Origin: Antrodiella citrinella
Taxonomy: Eukaryota; Basidiomycota; Agaricomycetes; Polyporales; Steccherinaceae
Direction of reading: 5' to 3'
Length of the DNA: 63,230 nt
Assembly (NCBI GenBank): GCA_004802725.1
Contig: SGPM01000148.1
Span: forward strand, 1 to 63,230
Position 1 is the first letter of the stretch, and every line of letters starts with the position of its first letter. The notes under the pieces are model-generated. The model was not told the DNA's origin, did no database searches, and saw nothing but the letters and a program-made list of their open reading frames with translations. Below are positions 49,032 through 62,537 of this stretch, piece by piece. A program made the position numbers and the translations under genes.

Positions 49032-49868
49032 CTCGATGTTGCGCTGGGCAGTTCATACACACGCAACTCTATGTATCTGTACTATATCCTAAGTCGTCAC
49101 CTTTCATTTACCGCATAGTCCGTAGTCTCACTGGATGTGATGTCTGAGAGTAAAAAAAAACTGATGCTCGTGATTGTAGAGTCGGTCCTATCGCTCTCAC
49201 CTTGGACGTCCATCATCAAGCTTGTCCGTTCCGAAGCAGTATTCAGAGCCGTCCACTGTGAACCATGTCACCGATTTGCAATCTCTATGAAAACCTATGG
49301 ATTTCAGGAACTCTACCTTCCAGTGGACGGGTTGCCGGTGCGGTGCTGCCCGGTGCTGCTCCTACGGGGTGGTGTGTTCCGACGAAAGTCCAGCACTGCT
49401 CACGCCACAAAACCCTACATATGGCCAAGCAGGCACCATGAACAACTGGTACGGTAAATTATGTCATTTAGTGTGAGGAAATGTGAGTTTTGCTGAACAA
49501 CATGAACATCTATTATTGGTTGCTATACAAGAGGCTAGTATGCTGAGCCTCGTCAGTTCGACATGTCAAGTTGACATGGTTGTTACCGTACTGTTTGCTG
49601 AAATGTTGTTCCAGCCATAACCGTGTAAAGAGACCATCCTATATAGTCTTTAGCGAGGAGCCTTCATATGGATTAATTTGGGCTAAGCAAGGTACATCAC
49701 GTCCGCCTGCAATTTGGACAGCCTGACGCCTGGCGGTGTGTCCGTCCGGAGAGAGCCCTTGTACTTGGGGTTGTGAGGCCGTGTCCACTGATTCCCTATG
49801 ATCCCCCATCTTCTTCGCTCCCCATAAACATTGTCTCTTGTGTAGTTCTTGAACTCCTCGATTTTCAA
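49032..49868. other. 837-base region without a supported gene
   Basis: It lies between the kinase and the Pro-rich gene, both on plus. A taaaaaaaaact run lies near 49150, and otherwise I see only low-scoring frames. It should hold a terminator and a promoter. Confidence 0.5.
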
Positions 49869-51254
49869 ATGTCTGGGTTCGAAGCGCCGGATTCGCCACC
49901 TCCCCCCGCATACGAAATCACAGATCAGGAATTCGACCAGAAAACTGCGGAGACTCTGCAGACCAGCCAGCTTTCTTCATACGAGTCGAAAGCTGACCAT
50001 ACTGGTGATGTCGATGCAGGAGACGATACTTTGTCGCAGTTCTGCGACAGTATTTCGACTGCTGGCAGTGGATCGCATTCTGTCTCGAGCGGTGCGCCCT
50101 CTTACGTGCACTACCGCTGGGATGGCAGGACCGCCAAAGAACGAGAGGCAAATGGTGCCCCTTGGGCGGGTAGTCAATTGACCTCTGGTTCCATGGAGAA
50201 AGAGCGACCTATCTTACAACCAGTAACTCGTCTGGTCGTGAACAATCACACAGGACCGGAGATCGGCTCAGCTCTCACTCGTTCCGACACTGTGTCGTCT
50301 CAGGATCGGCGGACTCCACCGCCAATGTTTGAGTCTATGGGTCCATCACTCGATGGACGCCGTACGAGCCTCCAGCAGCACAGATCACTCTGACTTACAA
50401 CGGCGGTGATTCCAGACCAGCTTCACCTCTCACCGAATCCGAGCCTCATTCACATTATATGTCCTTCTTGCAACCATATGTGCCGCCGCCACCGTCGACT
50501 TCACAATCGCATTCTCATTCTCATTCAATGCAACGCGCCCCGCTCCCTCAGCCCCCTCAGTTCAGCGGTGTAAGTCACCATCCTTATCCAACACCTTCGG
50601 TGTCTCCACCTATTTCAGGATCATCCCCACCTCCTAGACCATACCCTGCGCCGCGTGCTACACCCAGTCCACGACCCCCGTCTGTCTACAATGCTCCTGC
50701 TGTCAGGGTTGCATTCGATCCGCAGGTGGCATACGCACGGAGAGTCGTATTCACCCCTCCAGATGCTGAACAGCCTGCAAAGCACTATAATGCTTCGGCA
50801 TTCTACAAGTGGGTCCATTTCATCATGTGTTATCAATAGAAATCGCTCAATAAATCATGCTATCTGTAGTTCTGCGGTCTCGTCACATATCTCACCCGTA
50901 CACCCACCGTCCCAGAGGACTTCAAGTTATCAGCCAGAGTACGCATCTGCTCCACACTCATTTCTCCGGTCGGATGCTAACATTGAGCTTCGTCTCATCT
51001 TCAGGCGAGTGTCTCAGCCACACCCTCCTAGACCCGCAACAATGTATACACAACCGCAACCACATCCGAGTCCACAGAATCCCGCCTTGCACCAGTCATT
51101 TTACCCAGTACAACATCAACAACATTCGCAACACCAACCAATGCCCAGATACCCTTCCACCAATGTTTACGGGGCTGCACAGCCTGGAGCGCAGTATCAG
51201 CAGAATAGGAATTCATATAGCTATTCTGACCAAGGGCATGGTAGATCATGGTGA
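49869..51254 (+). CDS. Pro/Ser/His-rich low-complexity protein with apparent frameshift
   Basis: The start MSGFEAPDSPPPPAYEITDQ has a PPPPAYE (PPxY-like) motif. The acidic, Ser-rich region runs to MFESMGPSLDG. There the frame ends (RRTSLQQHRSL, stop) while the +1 frame continues naturally with PYEPPAAQITLTYNGGDSRP and MSFLQPYVPPPPSTSQSHSH. Further exons give FYNSAVSSHISPVHPPSQ, then RVSQPHPPRPATMYTQ, HSQHQPMPRYPSTNVYG and NSYSYSDQGHGRSW at 51254. Two clean introns follow (near 50811-50869 and 50939-51004). The first break can be explained by one missing base near 50357 or by a 35-nt intron (50332-50366), which is unusually short. I know no function; PPxY and PxxP motifs suggest binding to WW or SH3 proteins (inference). 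Confidence 0.65.
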
Positions 51255-51753
51255 AGCCTACCGATTCTGTTCACATCTTCGCCTCTATTCTGTCTTGGAT
51301 TCTCCACATTCCTTCATGTCGTTGTAATAGTTCATGTCAATCTGTAATCCTTACTATGGGTCGTCGCAGGTGTCGCGTTTCTTTACATACACGTTATCAA
51401 TCGTCTGTTCAATGCAGGGACGTTCAACGTTCAACGATCTAACAACGATCCGTTCAAGGTGCATGGAAAGATCGAGACGACTCTGATCGGGTCGTCACGG
51501 AAGTTTTTTGTGTTTCTGCCCTTGATCTGTCCAAAAGTGTACCACAGATTCGTGCTCAAAAGTCTGAAGCCAATCAGCAAATGCGAGATTTGGTGTTGAT
51601 CTAAACCCGATGAAGTGCCACGATGAACCGCCAACCATGCGGCAAATGCCGTGCTTGTTGGCTTAAAGCACCTGGCAATTACTTATTGACTTTGGCAACC
51701 AGCACCGTTGACCGCTACCAGGTGTTCCCCTTCCCCCTCCTTTCTGCTCCATC
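51255..51753. other. 499-base intergenic region upstream of the NDR kinase
   Basis: No gene seen. Two short direct repeats (acgttcaacgttcaacgatc around 51419-51438, then cgatccgttcaagg) and a CT-rich leader (ccccttccccctcctttctgctcc) just before the ATG are the only features. Confidence 0.45.
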
Positions 51754-53920
<2,167 letters not shown>

Positions 53921-55011
53921 CCGTTCCTCCCCATACATACATACGACATACAATTACGGTTTTCACGATCAACATAACGAACGCATCCAATCGAGATTCG
54001 AGCAATATTATGATACACCAGTGGGACTGTCAGCTCTTGGTCTTGCTGACTGGTCTGAGCCGGGGATGGGGGTTGGAAAAGCTCGGATTCGTCCGAGTGT
54101 ACAGACACTGAGTGACAGCAAGGAAGAACCCTGAACCGACGTCATCGTATCCTCACGACGGGTCTGGGAAGAACTATCATACGGCAGGACTGTATCGTAA
54201 GTGGATGCAGCACATAGATAAGTCGGCAGGCGAAGGCTTGGACGCTGAATCTGCTACGCTGGACTGAATGGCAGCCACACGTGGATCTAGACTGCTTCTG
54301 CTCGCACAGCTATGCAGTGCGTCCACATATCGCCCAATGAGCGGGAACAATTCAGATGCGAGCAGGAAAAGAGGCCAGAAGCTCGTAGAGTTTGATAAAT
54401 TATGCATGCGTGAAGGCTACAAATACACTGCGTATGAAGACAAACGACCAACATAGAGGGGAAGGAGAAGGGCTACGGTACCAAAATATCAAGAGAGATT
54501 GATGTGCCATGGAATCGGGAGCGTGACATGCCTCGCTCGAGGGACTGATTACGACTAACATAGGTTGGTGGAGGGAGATTATGGGAACGCGAAGCTGTGC
54601 AGATGGCTGGGAACTGCGAGATGTGTGCAAGTGGGTAAGGAGAAGAACGAACAACATTGAAATGATAGGAAGAGAAGCACATAAGATCTTCTTCCTGAAG
54701 GTTCGAAACTTGTCATCGAGGGGAGCGGTGCACCCCAGGGACCGCCACTTCTACAGACCGCCGTCCGTGGGTATGGGCTCCGTCATATTCCCCCCTGCCC
54801 GCCCTGTCGGCGTATCCGTGGAGGGATCAACCCTGTGACACGCTCGAGAGGGGTGTGAAGCTGCCACCTGGTCCGCGCAGCGTCCCAAAATGAATATGCA
54901 TAAAAATAATGCAGTAGCGAGTGATGGAAAGGGAAACATGCGGGGTGGTGATGATGAGGACGCCGACGAGGGCAGCGGGGGAGATAAATCCGACGTCGCT
55001 GATGGTCAATG
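53921..55011. other. 1.1-kb region without a confident gene
   Basis: It contains the kinase 3' region (to about 54130) and otherwise only short frames with no family resemblance or coherent splicing. Possible unannotated short transcripts cannot be excluded. Confidence 0.45.
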
Positions 55012-55334
55012 TCACCGCCGAGTGACATAACGCCAGTATTGACCGTTCGGGGGCTACACATGCGTGGAGACGTGAACACGCGATACGCAATGACGTAGTG
55101 GGGAAGAGACACGAACCTCATTTCCTGGGGTAGCATTGTCTGCAGCGATAAGCAGAGAGGAGATAGCGGTCAGGACGAGGCGAATATCAAGGAGAGGGGA
55201 TACGTACGGGGACGAATGCACTCCCAGACGTCGACTTTGCGCGACTTTGAGTCCCATACACCGCATTGCGAGTGGAGGGGCCAGAACACATTGAGCTCCC
55301 ATATTCTGGTTGCGTCTCGGACGAGAGCAGGCAT
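55012..55334 (-). CDS. Small three-exon gene, about 65 residues
   Basis: Exon 1 (to about 55206) reads MPALVRDATRIWELNVFWPL then HSQCGVWDSKSRKVDVWECI. Intron 55205-55143 and a second intron (donor GAG|GTTCGT) join it to HNATPGNE and PPNGQYWRYVTRR. The frame is kept at both joints and ends at a stop at 55012-55014. There is a TATA box about 110 bases upstream. The Trp/Cys-rich sequence has no signal peptide. I do not recognise the family; similarly small genes are common in basidiomycetes. The short length makes it a moderate call. Confidence 0.5.
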
Positions 55335-55770
55335 GGTGTGAATGGTAGTGAAGACAGGGAGCAAGAGGAGAGGAAATTGAGTAGCAACGTTGTGTCTGAA
55401 GAGAAAGAAAGAGAGAAAGGAGGAGGAGGAGACAAAGTCGGGTACTTTATACTGGCGCTCGGAGGGCGGGCGATGGTATCCCATGATCGGAATCTCTGAT
55501 CGTCACGCCACACGATCGTCACTGCCAACTTCCCGTCTCTCCGCATCCTCCATCCCAAGTCAATCGATAAGGAAGTCCATCGATAAGGAATTACAACACT
55601 GGTCGTAAAGTACTATACAACACGCAGAGCGTCACGGCGAATTAGTAGAGCAGCCGTCCGCAAGCACACGTCCCAAATGTAAACAGAAATGACCCTAGAT
55701 ACCGTAAATGATTCACAGAACCGTTTCCTTCCCTCCTGGAGTCATGACATGGTCTAGACATTGGCACCCC
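55335..55770. promoter_or_regulatory. Promoter of small gene and tail of PX gene
   Basis: A TATA box for the small gene lies within. The rest includes a purine-rich run (gagaaagaaagagagaaaggaggaggagga) and the direct repeat atcgataaggaa at 55562-55573 and 55578-55589. No gene seen. Confidence 0.4.
55445..55451 (-). promoter_or_regulatory. TATA box of small gene
   Basis: Read on the minus strand the word is TATAAAG, about 110 bases before the ATG at 55334. It supports the small gene as a real transcription unit. Confidence 0.55.
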
Positions 55771-58700
55771 TCATACCGTTGAAGAACGGACAGAAGGCGG
55801 TGGAGGTTGCCCCTGCACTTGTTGAGCCATATGTGGTCGCAGCAAAGGCCGCATCTGTTCCAAATTCCTTATCAGCAATCCAGCTCCTGATGAAACGCAT
55901 TCAGCGAAGCGCGCCACGCAATGCCACTCACCATCTCAACGAACAGCGGCAACAGCTTCGGAACGTGTTGCAGCGTAGGCGGCGTGGGGCCCTCTGCTCT
56001 CTTCTTCTTTCGTGCAGGGGACCGCGATTTGGACCGCTCGCGTCGAGACGCATTCGACGACGACGAAAATGATCCTGTAGCGTCAGGCGGAAGCGGCGGT
56101 AATTCCTTCTTCACCGAGTCAAGCGTCATCGACCTTTGCAATACCGGGGCCCCAGGCGAGAAGGGCGAACGCGATCCGGTGGAAAGATCCACGGAGTGGT
56201 ATGATCGTGTGCTCACGCTTGATGGTACCCTTGACGGAGGGCCGGAAGGCTGAGGAGACCGTGGCGAATGACTTACGGTAGCAGCCCGGCCAAGCGTTGA
56301 CGCAAGAGGTTCCTTTGGAGTCCGCGTACCGCCTTCCGTGCTGCTCCCATCCGCGCTCACACTCTCCCCACTCTCGCTAGCTTCCTCGCTCCCACTGTCG
56401 TCTTCATCACTGCTTTCTTCCTCGTCGCTTGAATTGCTGTCGCTGTCCTCGCTGGACGAATCACTCTCATCGTCTGTCTGCTCGGCCGCAAGGTCGACCG
56501 CATCCCCCTTCACAAGGTCTCCGAAGCTCAAATCCTCCACCACGCTATTAACCATCTGCGCCGCCTCTTCGTCCTCGGTATCTGCATCGTCTCTTCCCTG
56601 TGTCCGTCCGAACCGTCTCCGGACCTTCGCCTCATACGCTAGCTTGAGCTTGTAGTGGTACCTGGCAACAGAGTCGATCTCCTCCATGATGGCGTCACGT
56701 TCAGCACCCATGTGAGGCAAGAGAAACTCGAGGCTGATGGGTTCGCCTAACCCCTCACGCATGAGCGTCAGGAACAGTTCGATCCATTGCATCAGGCTGG
56801 AGAACAAGTTTTGGCCCTTCGAGTGGACTTTGTGTACGAAGTTGTAGAAGGATTGCTCGTGCCGTTGAATGAGGTCAACGAACATCTGCACTGTTCGTGC
56901 AGGATCTTGCTGAGATACTAACCAAAAGAGTGATTAGGATGTATGAAGTATTGTGATAAGCGAACGTACATTCTTCGCAATGATCCACTGTTCGAATCAG
57001 ATCGCTGATGAAGTTCTGCATATCACCTAGAGAGTCTGCAATGCTGGCTGCGCGATAGACTTGAGCCAACGGGGCATAGAAGATGGTGATGATATCCTTC
57101 AACAAGTCTGAGGTTGTACCCTGTGATGACACGTTCAGCATGCATGCAGCTAGCGTACGCCACTACCACTGACCTCAAAGATCAAATCAATCAGCTGTTC
57201 TCGGTCCTTCAATCTGGAGTATAGCTTGGCAAGTAAAATTAGATCCTCATACAACCACGCATCGTCATTCTTTGGGCCAGAATCGTCGTCGGAGTCATCC
57301 AAACTCTCCATATACTTAGTGTATTCCTGGTGAGCACGATGGGCTTTCATGACGCGTTGCACCTGCGAGCGAGACAGAGTAGGCTGGTCACCGGAGCGAA
57401 GTACTACTGTCAGTACGTGAAGATTCTCGGCAGCTGAAAGACAATGGGAATGAAAACAATTCAGGAGCGGTTGGGATGAAATAGAACCCACCAGCATCCG
57501 CTTTGAAGATGGCCTGAATTTCCCTCGGCGCATATACGAAAAGGCGAACTTTCTCGCAGAGCGTAGGATCCTCGACCTTAGCTTTCACAGATTCAATGTC
57601 TTCCTCCAGTACCTTGGTTTCTTCCATCAACGAACCAGTAAACATCCTGAGATATATAGAATCATTATTAGTGAGTGTGACATGCCTAGTGGATCAGTGA
57701 TACGTACCGCTGTAGAAGACTCCGTCCACCGAATGGCGTTGCTAAGAAGAGGTCTAGCACGCCTCGAATCATCGCCATAGGATTACTAATTTTCAAGGCC
57801 GCTTTGAGCATGAAATATGGCATAAGTCCGTGTGTGCGTTTCAAGCCAGCGAAGCTTTCGGATGCATTATCCGATGCAATGAATTGCTGAAAGACAGTGG
57901 ACGCCAAACTTCGCAAATCCGGGATGTCAGGAGCTTGCGAGATCGGACAGAAGGAAGCACTAACGAAATACGAGCCCACTCAATTACAGCATGATAATTC
58001 TCCGGTAGGTTACGGACTTCGGGAGTCTCCTTGACTGTGGCGAAGATGTGTGTAAGACCATCTATGGTACAAATCAACGAGGTAAGTCGAATCGAATCTC
58101 GCAGTATCAAATGGCTCTTGAAGTTTACCTTTCCCAAGTAACTCGCCCTTCACACTGCGTACTGCGTCGCGTAGTCCTTCTACCCTACCCTTGATCTCTT
58201 GAGCAAAGCGTTTCCTGCCGTCTTCCCTCACTTGATCGGCTTCTTCTCGGCGTTTCGCATCATCCACTTCCTCGTCGCTATAAATGTGTCGGTTCGACAC
58301 GACAAACTGGACCTTAGGAGAATGCTTACCTCAACCTGGTAGGATCCGAGAGTAAGAACGATTTCAATACAGGAGAAGAAGCAAGACCGCGTGATGAGAG
58401 GAGCGTATGCAGGTAAGACCTTAGAGTCAATCTGTTCTTCTCTCGAGTCAACTTGGACGGATGCATTGGTGCCGACGATACACCATTGGTCGCCTGTCCT
58501 GATGACCCAGCCACGGGAGAACCGCCGGGGCTGCTCTGCAGAGAATCAATACTGGCGGTACTTGATGAGAAACTACCTGGAATGGTGTATGGACGATTCG
58601 AGCGCGCGCTCGTTCTCGGGCTGACAGGAGGAGAGTTCACATTGACATGCGTCCTATCTTTGGCAGGGGGTGGCGGAACGTCTTCGGACGAATGCGCTTT

Positions 58701-59739
58701 ACGCAGCTACGAGGGAGTAGCATCAGCATGGGGGTCAAGATCGAATATATTTGCGAATGAACTCACCTCCTCTGCTAAAGTCCGGAAATCGCCATACCTT
58801 CGTGAAACGAAGACGTCAGACATCTTGGAACGACGAGTGCGAACTATAAACTCCTGTATGAAGCGATCAATGTTGTTCAGTAACATAGATAGACTTGATA
58901 TGTACCTCGTGGACCCTCGACCTCATCCGTTTCTTCTCCACTACAGTGCGCACACATACGACGTTCACTTCGAATGTGTTCTTATCTTTGTCCTCCTTCG
59001 CAGCGCGTTTCTTTGCAAGACGTTCCAGCCTATCAAGATCGGACTGAGTTAATCGAACAACTTCCTCCTTCTCGACCAGCTTCGTTCCGCTTGTCATGAG
59101 CATGGTGAAGTTCCGCTCCAGCTTCATTAGGACCTTGACCCGCGCCATCGCTTCCGACTGCTCATCACCCTCGTCCATGACCGAGACTTGTGATAGATTC
59201 CGAGAGAGCAGAGAAGCCAGAAATGGCTGCAGTTTGTCAGGGAAGAAATTCTTGGGTGCCGCGGCGAGAAACGGGAAGGAGAGCACGAACTGGCGGAAGA
59301 CGTAACGGAGGAACGGGAGATCGAGGCGAGGTCCATCCTTGGGAGGAGGAGTAAAGGGTGGACCAAGGTACGAGAAGGTCGAGACATTATTATTGGGAGC
59401 CTCAACCAAAGACTTGAACTCTCTGCGGAACTGCAGCTGTATGAGCTCCTTCTTGAGGTAATGAGCCCGGAGAGGAGTCAATACAGTCGCTTGTTCTCTT
59501 GATGAGTCCGACCCTGCTTGTGGCGGATGGTCAGTTCGATCAGCGAAGGTGGGGGATTCGGAGGAGGGGGGTTCAGAGGGGAGATCTTGTTGGTGAACAG
59601 TTGGGGAGGAGAGAGGTGTGAGAAACGTCTGATCGGAGTGGGCTGAATGGGGCGAGTCCTCCGTGTCGGAAGGAGGGCTGGGGACTAAGGGTATATCTCG
59701 AGTAGGACGGCGAGGCCGTGCGAGGGTTTGGGGTTCCAT
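55771..59739 (-). CDS. PX-domain protein with PXB/DUF3818-type flanks (Ypr097w/Lec1-like)
   Basis: The N-terminal Ser/Pro-rich tail (MEPQTLARPRRPTRDIPLVP) precedes a helical region (LRAHYLKKELIQLQFRREFK, LPFLRYVFRQFVLSFPFL). The PX part follows: TFEVNVVCVRTVVEKKRM, EFIVRTRRSKMSDVFVSRRY, GDFRTLAEE. The RRYGDF motif is the phosphoinositide-binding signature. After it come LTREKNRLTLRSYLHTLLSS, DVNFKSH-like helices and CPISQAPDIPDLRSLASTVF, FFLATPFGGRSLLQ and SSLMQWIELFLTLMREG. The C terminus is Ser/Asp/Glu-rich and basic (RRERSKSRSPARKKKRAEG), with a final exon MRPLLRPHMAQQVQGQPPPP and a stop at 55771. The family in yeast (Lec1/Ypr097w) is implicated in sterol or lipid handling at membranes. 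About ten exons. Confidence 0.85.
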
Positions 59740-59854
59740 GGATGGATATGAGAGTCTGCTCGTCGTTCGATACGATGAGGACGACGAGAGACAGGAACGA
59801 CTACGGAGGGTCAGGAGTTAGAGAGAGGATTCTTGTACGCTGAGGACATTGCCG

Positions 59855-59870
59855 TGACGTCAACCACGTG
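59855..59870 (-). promoter_or_regulatory. CRE palindrome plus E-box upstream of PX gene
   Basis: The palindromic CRE TGACGTCA (59855-59862) is two bases from the palindromic E-box CACGTG (59865-59870). Both lie 116-131 bases before the PX gene ATG. bZIP (CREB/ATF-like) and bHLH factors recognise such words in other eukaryotes. Confidence 0.5.
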
Positions 59871-59929
59871 CGACTTCGCTTCGTCCCGATTGTCATGTAC
59901 TAAGTAATGCAAAATGTATCTATGCAGTT

Positions 59930-60445
59930 TCATGGCGGGGTATAGATGCGCTCTCCGTGGTAAGTCGCTCCGTTCTCATCTAACAATCCCTTCAGCCGCC
60001 CTGCAATCCTCCGCAGACACTCTCGCGCCTCCTCCAGCTCTCGCCACCCTCCTGCAACACTCCAGCACTCCGAACACGCTTTGCTCGCGGCGCTGACCGT
60101 CTCTACCTCTAGCTCTCCTCGTCCGTGCAACGCCGACAACACATCCACCAACCGACTGAACCCCGCATACCACGAGTTCAAGCCTCCCTCGATGTTCATT
60201 GTGGCGTCTGTCACAAGGTACGACGATGTCAGGGTCAAGCATCTGCGGATCCCGCCTTGTTCGATGGCGCCCGTAGACCGGGTCATCCGCGACAGCGACC
60301 CTATAACGAATGCTTGGAAGTCGGTCGGAGGCCCAGTCTTCTGAGTCGGTTCTGCTCCTGGTTCGTCTGGAGGTGCGATCGTGTACTGCTGGGGTGCTTT
60401 AGTCGAGATCGACGTGATCATAGTACGGTCTAACCTGGGCTGCAT
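59930..60445 (-). CDS. Single-exon protein of 171 residues, function unknown
   Basis: Unbroken frame from ATG 60445 (an in-frame Met at 60421 is an alternative) to a stop at 59930. The first 50 residues are Pro/Thr-rich; the rest looks folded: TDFQAFVIGSLSRMTRSTGA, IEQGGIRRCLTLTSSYLVTD, ATMNIEGGLNSWYAGFSRLV, DVLSALHGRGELEVETVSAA and LRRIAGRLKGLLDENGATYH. No signal peptide or membrane segment. I do not recognise the family. Coding quality is good throughout and the opposite strand shows only shadows. Confidence 0.65.
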   Translation of the reverse strand: MQPRLDRTMITSISTKAPQQYTIAPPDEPGAEPTQKTGPPTDFQAFVIGSLSRMTRSTGAIEQGGIRRCLTLTSSYLVTDATMNIEGGLNSWYAGFSRLVDVLSALHGRGELEVETVSAASKACSECWSVAGGWRELEEARECLRRIAGRLKGLLDENGATYHGERIYTPP

Positions 60446-60802
60446 CGCTCATGACTGGGCGAATCTAATAGTAATCCCCTGTCAACACCGTTTAACCAAC
60501 TGGGAATATCCGCTGCCCTGGTGCATCTTCAACATATGCATCCGAAATCGAACGGAGTGGAAATGGATATACCTACTATCCTCTTGATACGCAGAATGAC
60601 CGGTGGGTATTCAAACGCACCATAGGTAGCCTCTGCATAGCATAACAATTGAATCTGAATAATAATATTGCGATGACATTGATTATGTTATGTCGTGGTA
60701 GGAAGCCCTCGGCATTTGCCGAGTCGATTGTCTGAGGAAAGAGGACGTACATACCAGGTTTGCGTAACGTCCTACTCAACGCCAACCGTCGGTATCCCGG
60801 TC
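60446..60802. promoter_or_regulatory. Divergent promoter, unknown gene / CCDC47-like gene
   Basis: 357 bases between divergent starts, with an AT-rich centre (gaataataatattgcgatgacattgattatg). No gene seen. Confidence 0.45.
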
Positions 60803-62267
60803 ATGTCGTTCAATCCTATACAAACTGTTATCGGCTTCCTCACCCCTCCTCCTCCGACCATGTCAGAGGAGTACGAGGGGTTGGAGTACAAGTGGAAGAT
60901 GTTCACCTTCAGGCCTGCCCGTGAGTCACGCATATTATCATGCGTTCTAGAGCTAATTTCGGCGCGTCGTCACTTCTTTAGTGTTCCAGCTGGAGGCTCT
61001 CTTCATCGCAGCCATTCTGTTCTACGTTGGTTTCTACTGGCTGGGTAGCAAAGCCAATGCTGGTAGTGTCAGCGCATGGTGAGCATCTCTGTCCGGACTG
61101 CGCAATGCCAGCAGCTAATATTCATTTGCTTGTGACAATAGGATGAAGGATCACCGCGCTCTGTACCAATCTCAGTTCACCAGGCCTGTGCAGGTGGGAG
61201 GTATTGGCAAGGGTACGTGTATCCCTCCTAGTGCACTGCTCCTCTCTCACTCTGCTCCGTCACGTAGACGGCAATTCCGACTTCTTCGTCTATTCAACCG
61301 GTCGTCGTGCCCTCTCTGCACTTCACACTACCTTCACGCTCCGGCCGCGTCATGACTTGGCCCAGCTCATCTATCAGACCGTCTGGGGTTTTGTTCAATT
61401 GGATTACAGCGTCTATGATGAACTCGAGCTGAACTTCACGTTCAAGGACACCGCGAGTGTCCCTGATTGTGTGTGGGCTGTTGTAGCTAAGGACGAGCTG
61501 AAAGGTATCAAGAGCAAACGTTGGGATCTGGTGCGTTCAGTTCACTACCCATCCCACCCTGCACATACTCACCGTCGGCATTGTAACCCGCAGACCTTCA
61601 CCAAGACCACAGAAAACCCCAACCTCCCTCAATCTCTCACCGTCATGTCCGAATTCGCCGACATCACAGAGAACCTGCTCAAACCACACGGCCCCCTCTC
61701 GCTCACCGCCGTCCTCTCCGACCCCAAGATCCTCCCCTACTTCCGCTCCCTCTCGCTCACCGACCAGCCCCGCGGACGCCCCCTCCACCCCATCCCCGTC
61801 GCGCAACGCTCGAAGCACCTGATCCTGAGCCTCGCGCTCCCGCCCAACGCCGAGACGCTCCCGCTCATCCAGGCTGCGTTCCAGCTCGTCGACGTCATCG
61901 CGGGCGAAGGTGGCTGGGGCGTGGGCAAGGCGCCGGGGAAAGGCAATGGTGTGGGGTTGAATGCGAGTTTGAGGCCGGAGACAAGGACGAAGTTGAAGAA
62001 GGTGAGGGAGGAGCTGGAGAAGGAGTTGAAGGAGGAGATGGTGAGGGAGAAGAGGGAGGAGCAGGCGGATGAGAAGGCCGCGGCGAAGAGGAGGGAGGCG
62101 GAGGAGAAGTTGTCGAAGTTGAGTGCTGCTGAGCAGAAAAAGGTGTGCACAGTTTACTGTCCCTTCGCTCGGGTTCGTGCACTGATGCTTTGACTGTGCT
62201 ATAGATCATGGAACGTGAGAGGAAGCGTGCTGTACGCAAGACTCAGACCAAGTCCAAAGTCCGCTAA
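60803..62267 (+). CDS. CCDC47-like ER membrane protein (DUF1682)
   Basis: The N terminus MSFNPIQTVIGFLTPPPPTM leads to EGLEYKWKMFTFRPA and one transmembrane helix (LEALFIAAILFYVGFYWLGS). The large conserved part follows: MKDHRALYQSQFTRPVQVGG, SDFFVYSTGRRALSALHTTF, DLAQLIYQTVWGFVQLDYSV and YDELELNFTFKDTASVPDCV. A later exon has LTVMSEFADITENLLKPHG. The C terminus is a charged coiled coil (LKKVREELEKELKEEMVREK) ending in basic KRAVRKTQTKSKVR. CCDC47 belongs to the PAT complex, which helps membrane-protein insertion at the ER. Six exons; the last ends at 62267. Confidence 0.9.
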
Positions 62268-62367
62268 CTCTGCCTCCCCCTCTCTCATACCCACCACACT
62301 CTACAACCCCAACCCCTCCTCGGTGCTCGCACTAATCACTCACACATTTATACCCAGTGCGTATACA

Positions 62368-62373
62368 AATAAA
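62368..62373 (+). terminator. Poly(A)-signal-like AATAAA of CCDC47-like gene
   Basis: An AATAAA word about 100 bases after the stop, in an A-rich context, is consistent with a poly(A) signal for the plus-strand gene. Fungal signals are loose, so this is suggestive only. Confidence 0.45.
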
Positions 62374-62537
62374 ATTAATGCTGCGATCTAAAGAGTGTTA
62401 CATATTGCTTTCCTTTCCTTGCATTATATCCCTCTATGTCAGTAGTACTAGTTGTCGCATTAGTAGCGTATATATCCGAATTACCATACCCTCCCCCATG
62501 CTCTCCAGGGATATTATACAGTGCTGTCCGAATTAAG

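Noticed and set aside
54177..55000. Several short frames after the NDR kinase
   Set aside because: Too short, no consistent splicing, no family resemblance.
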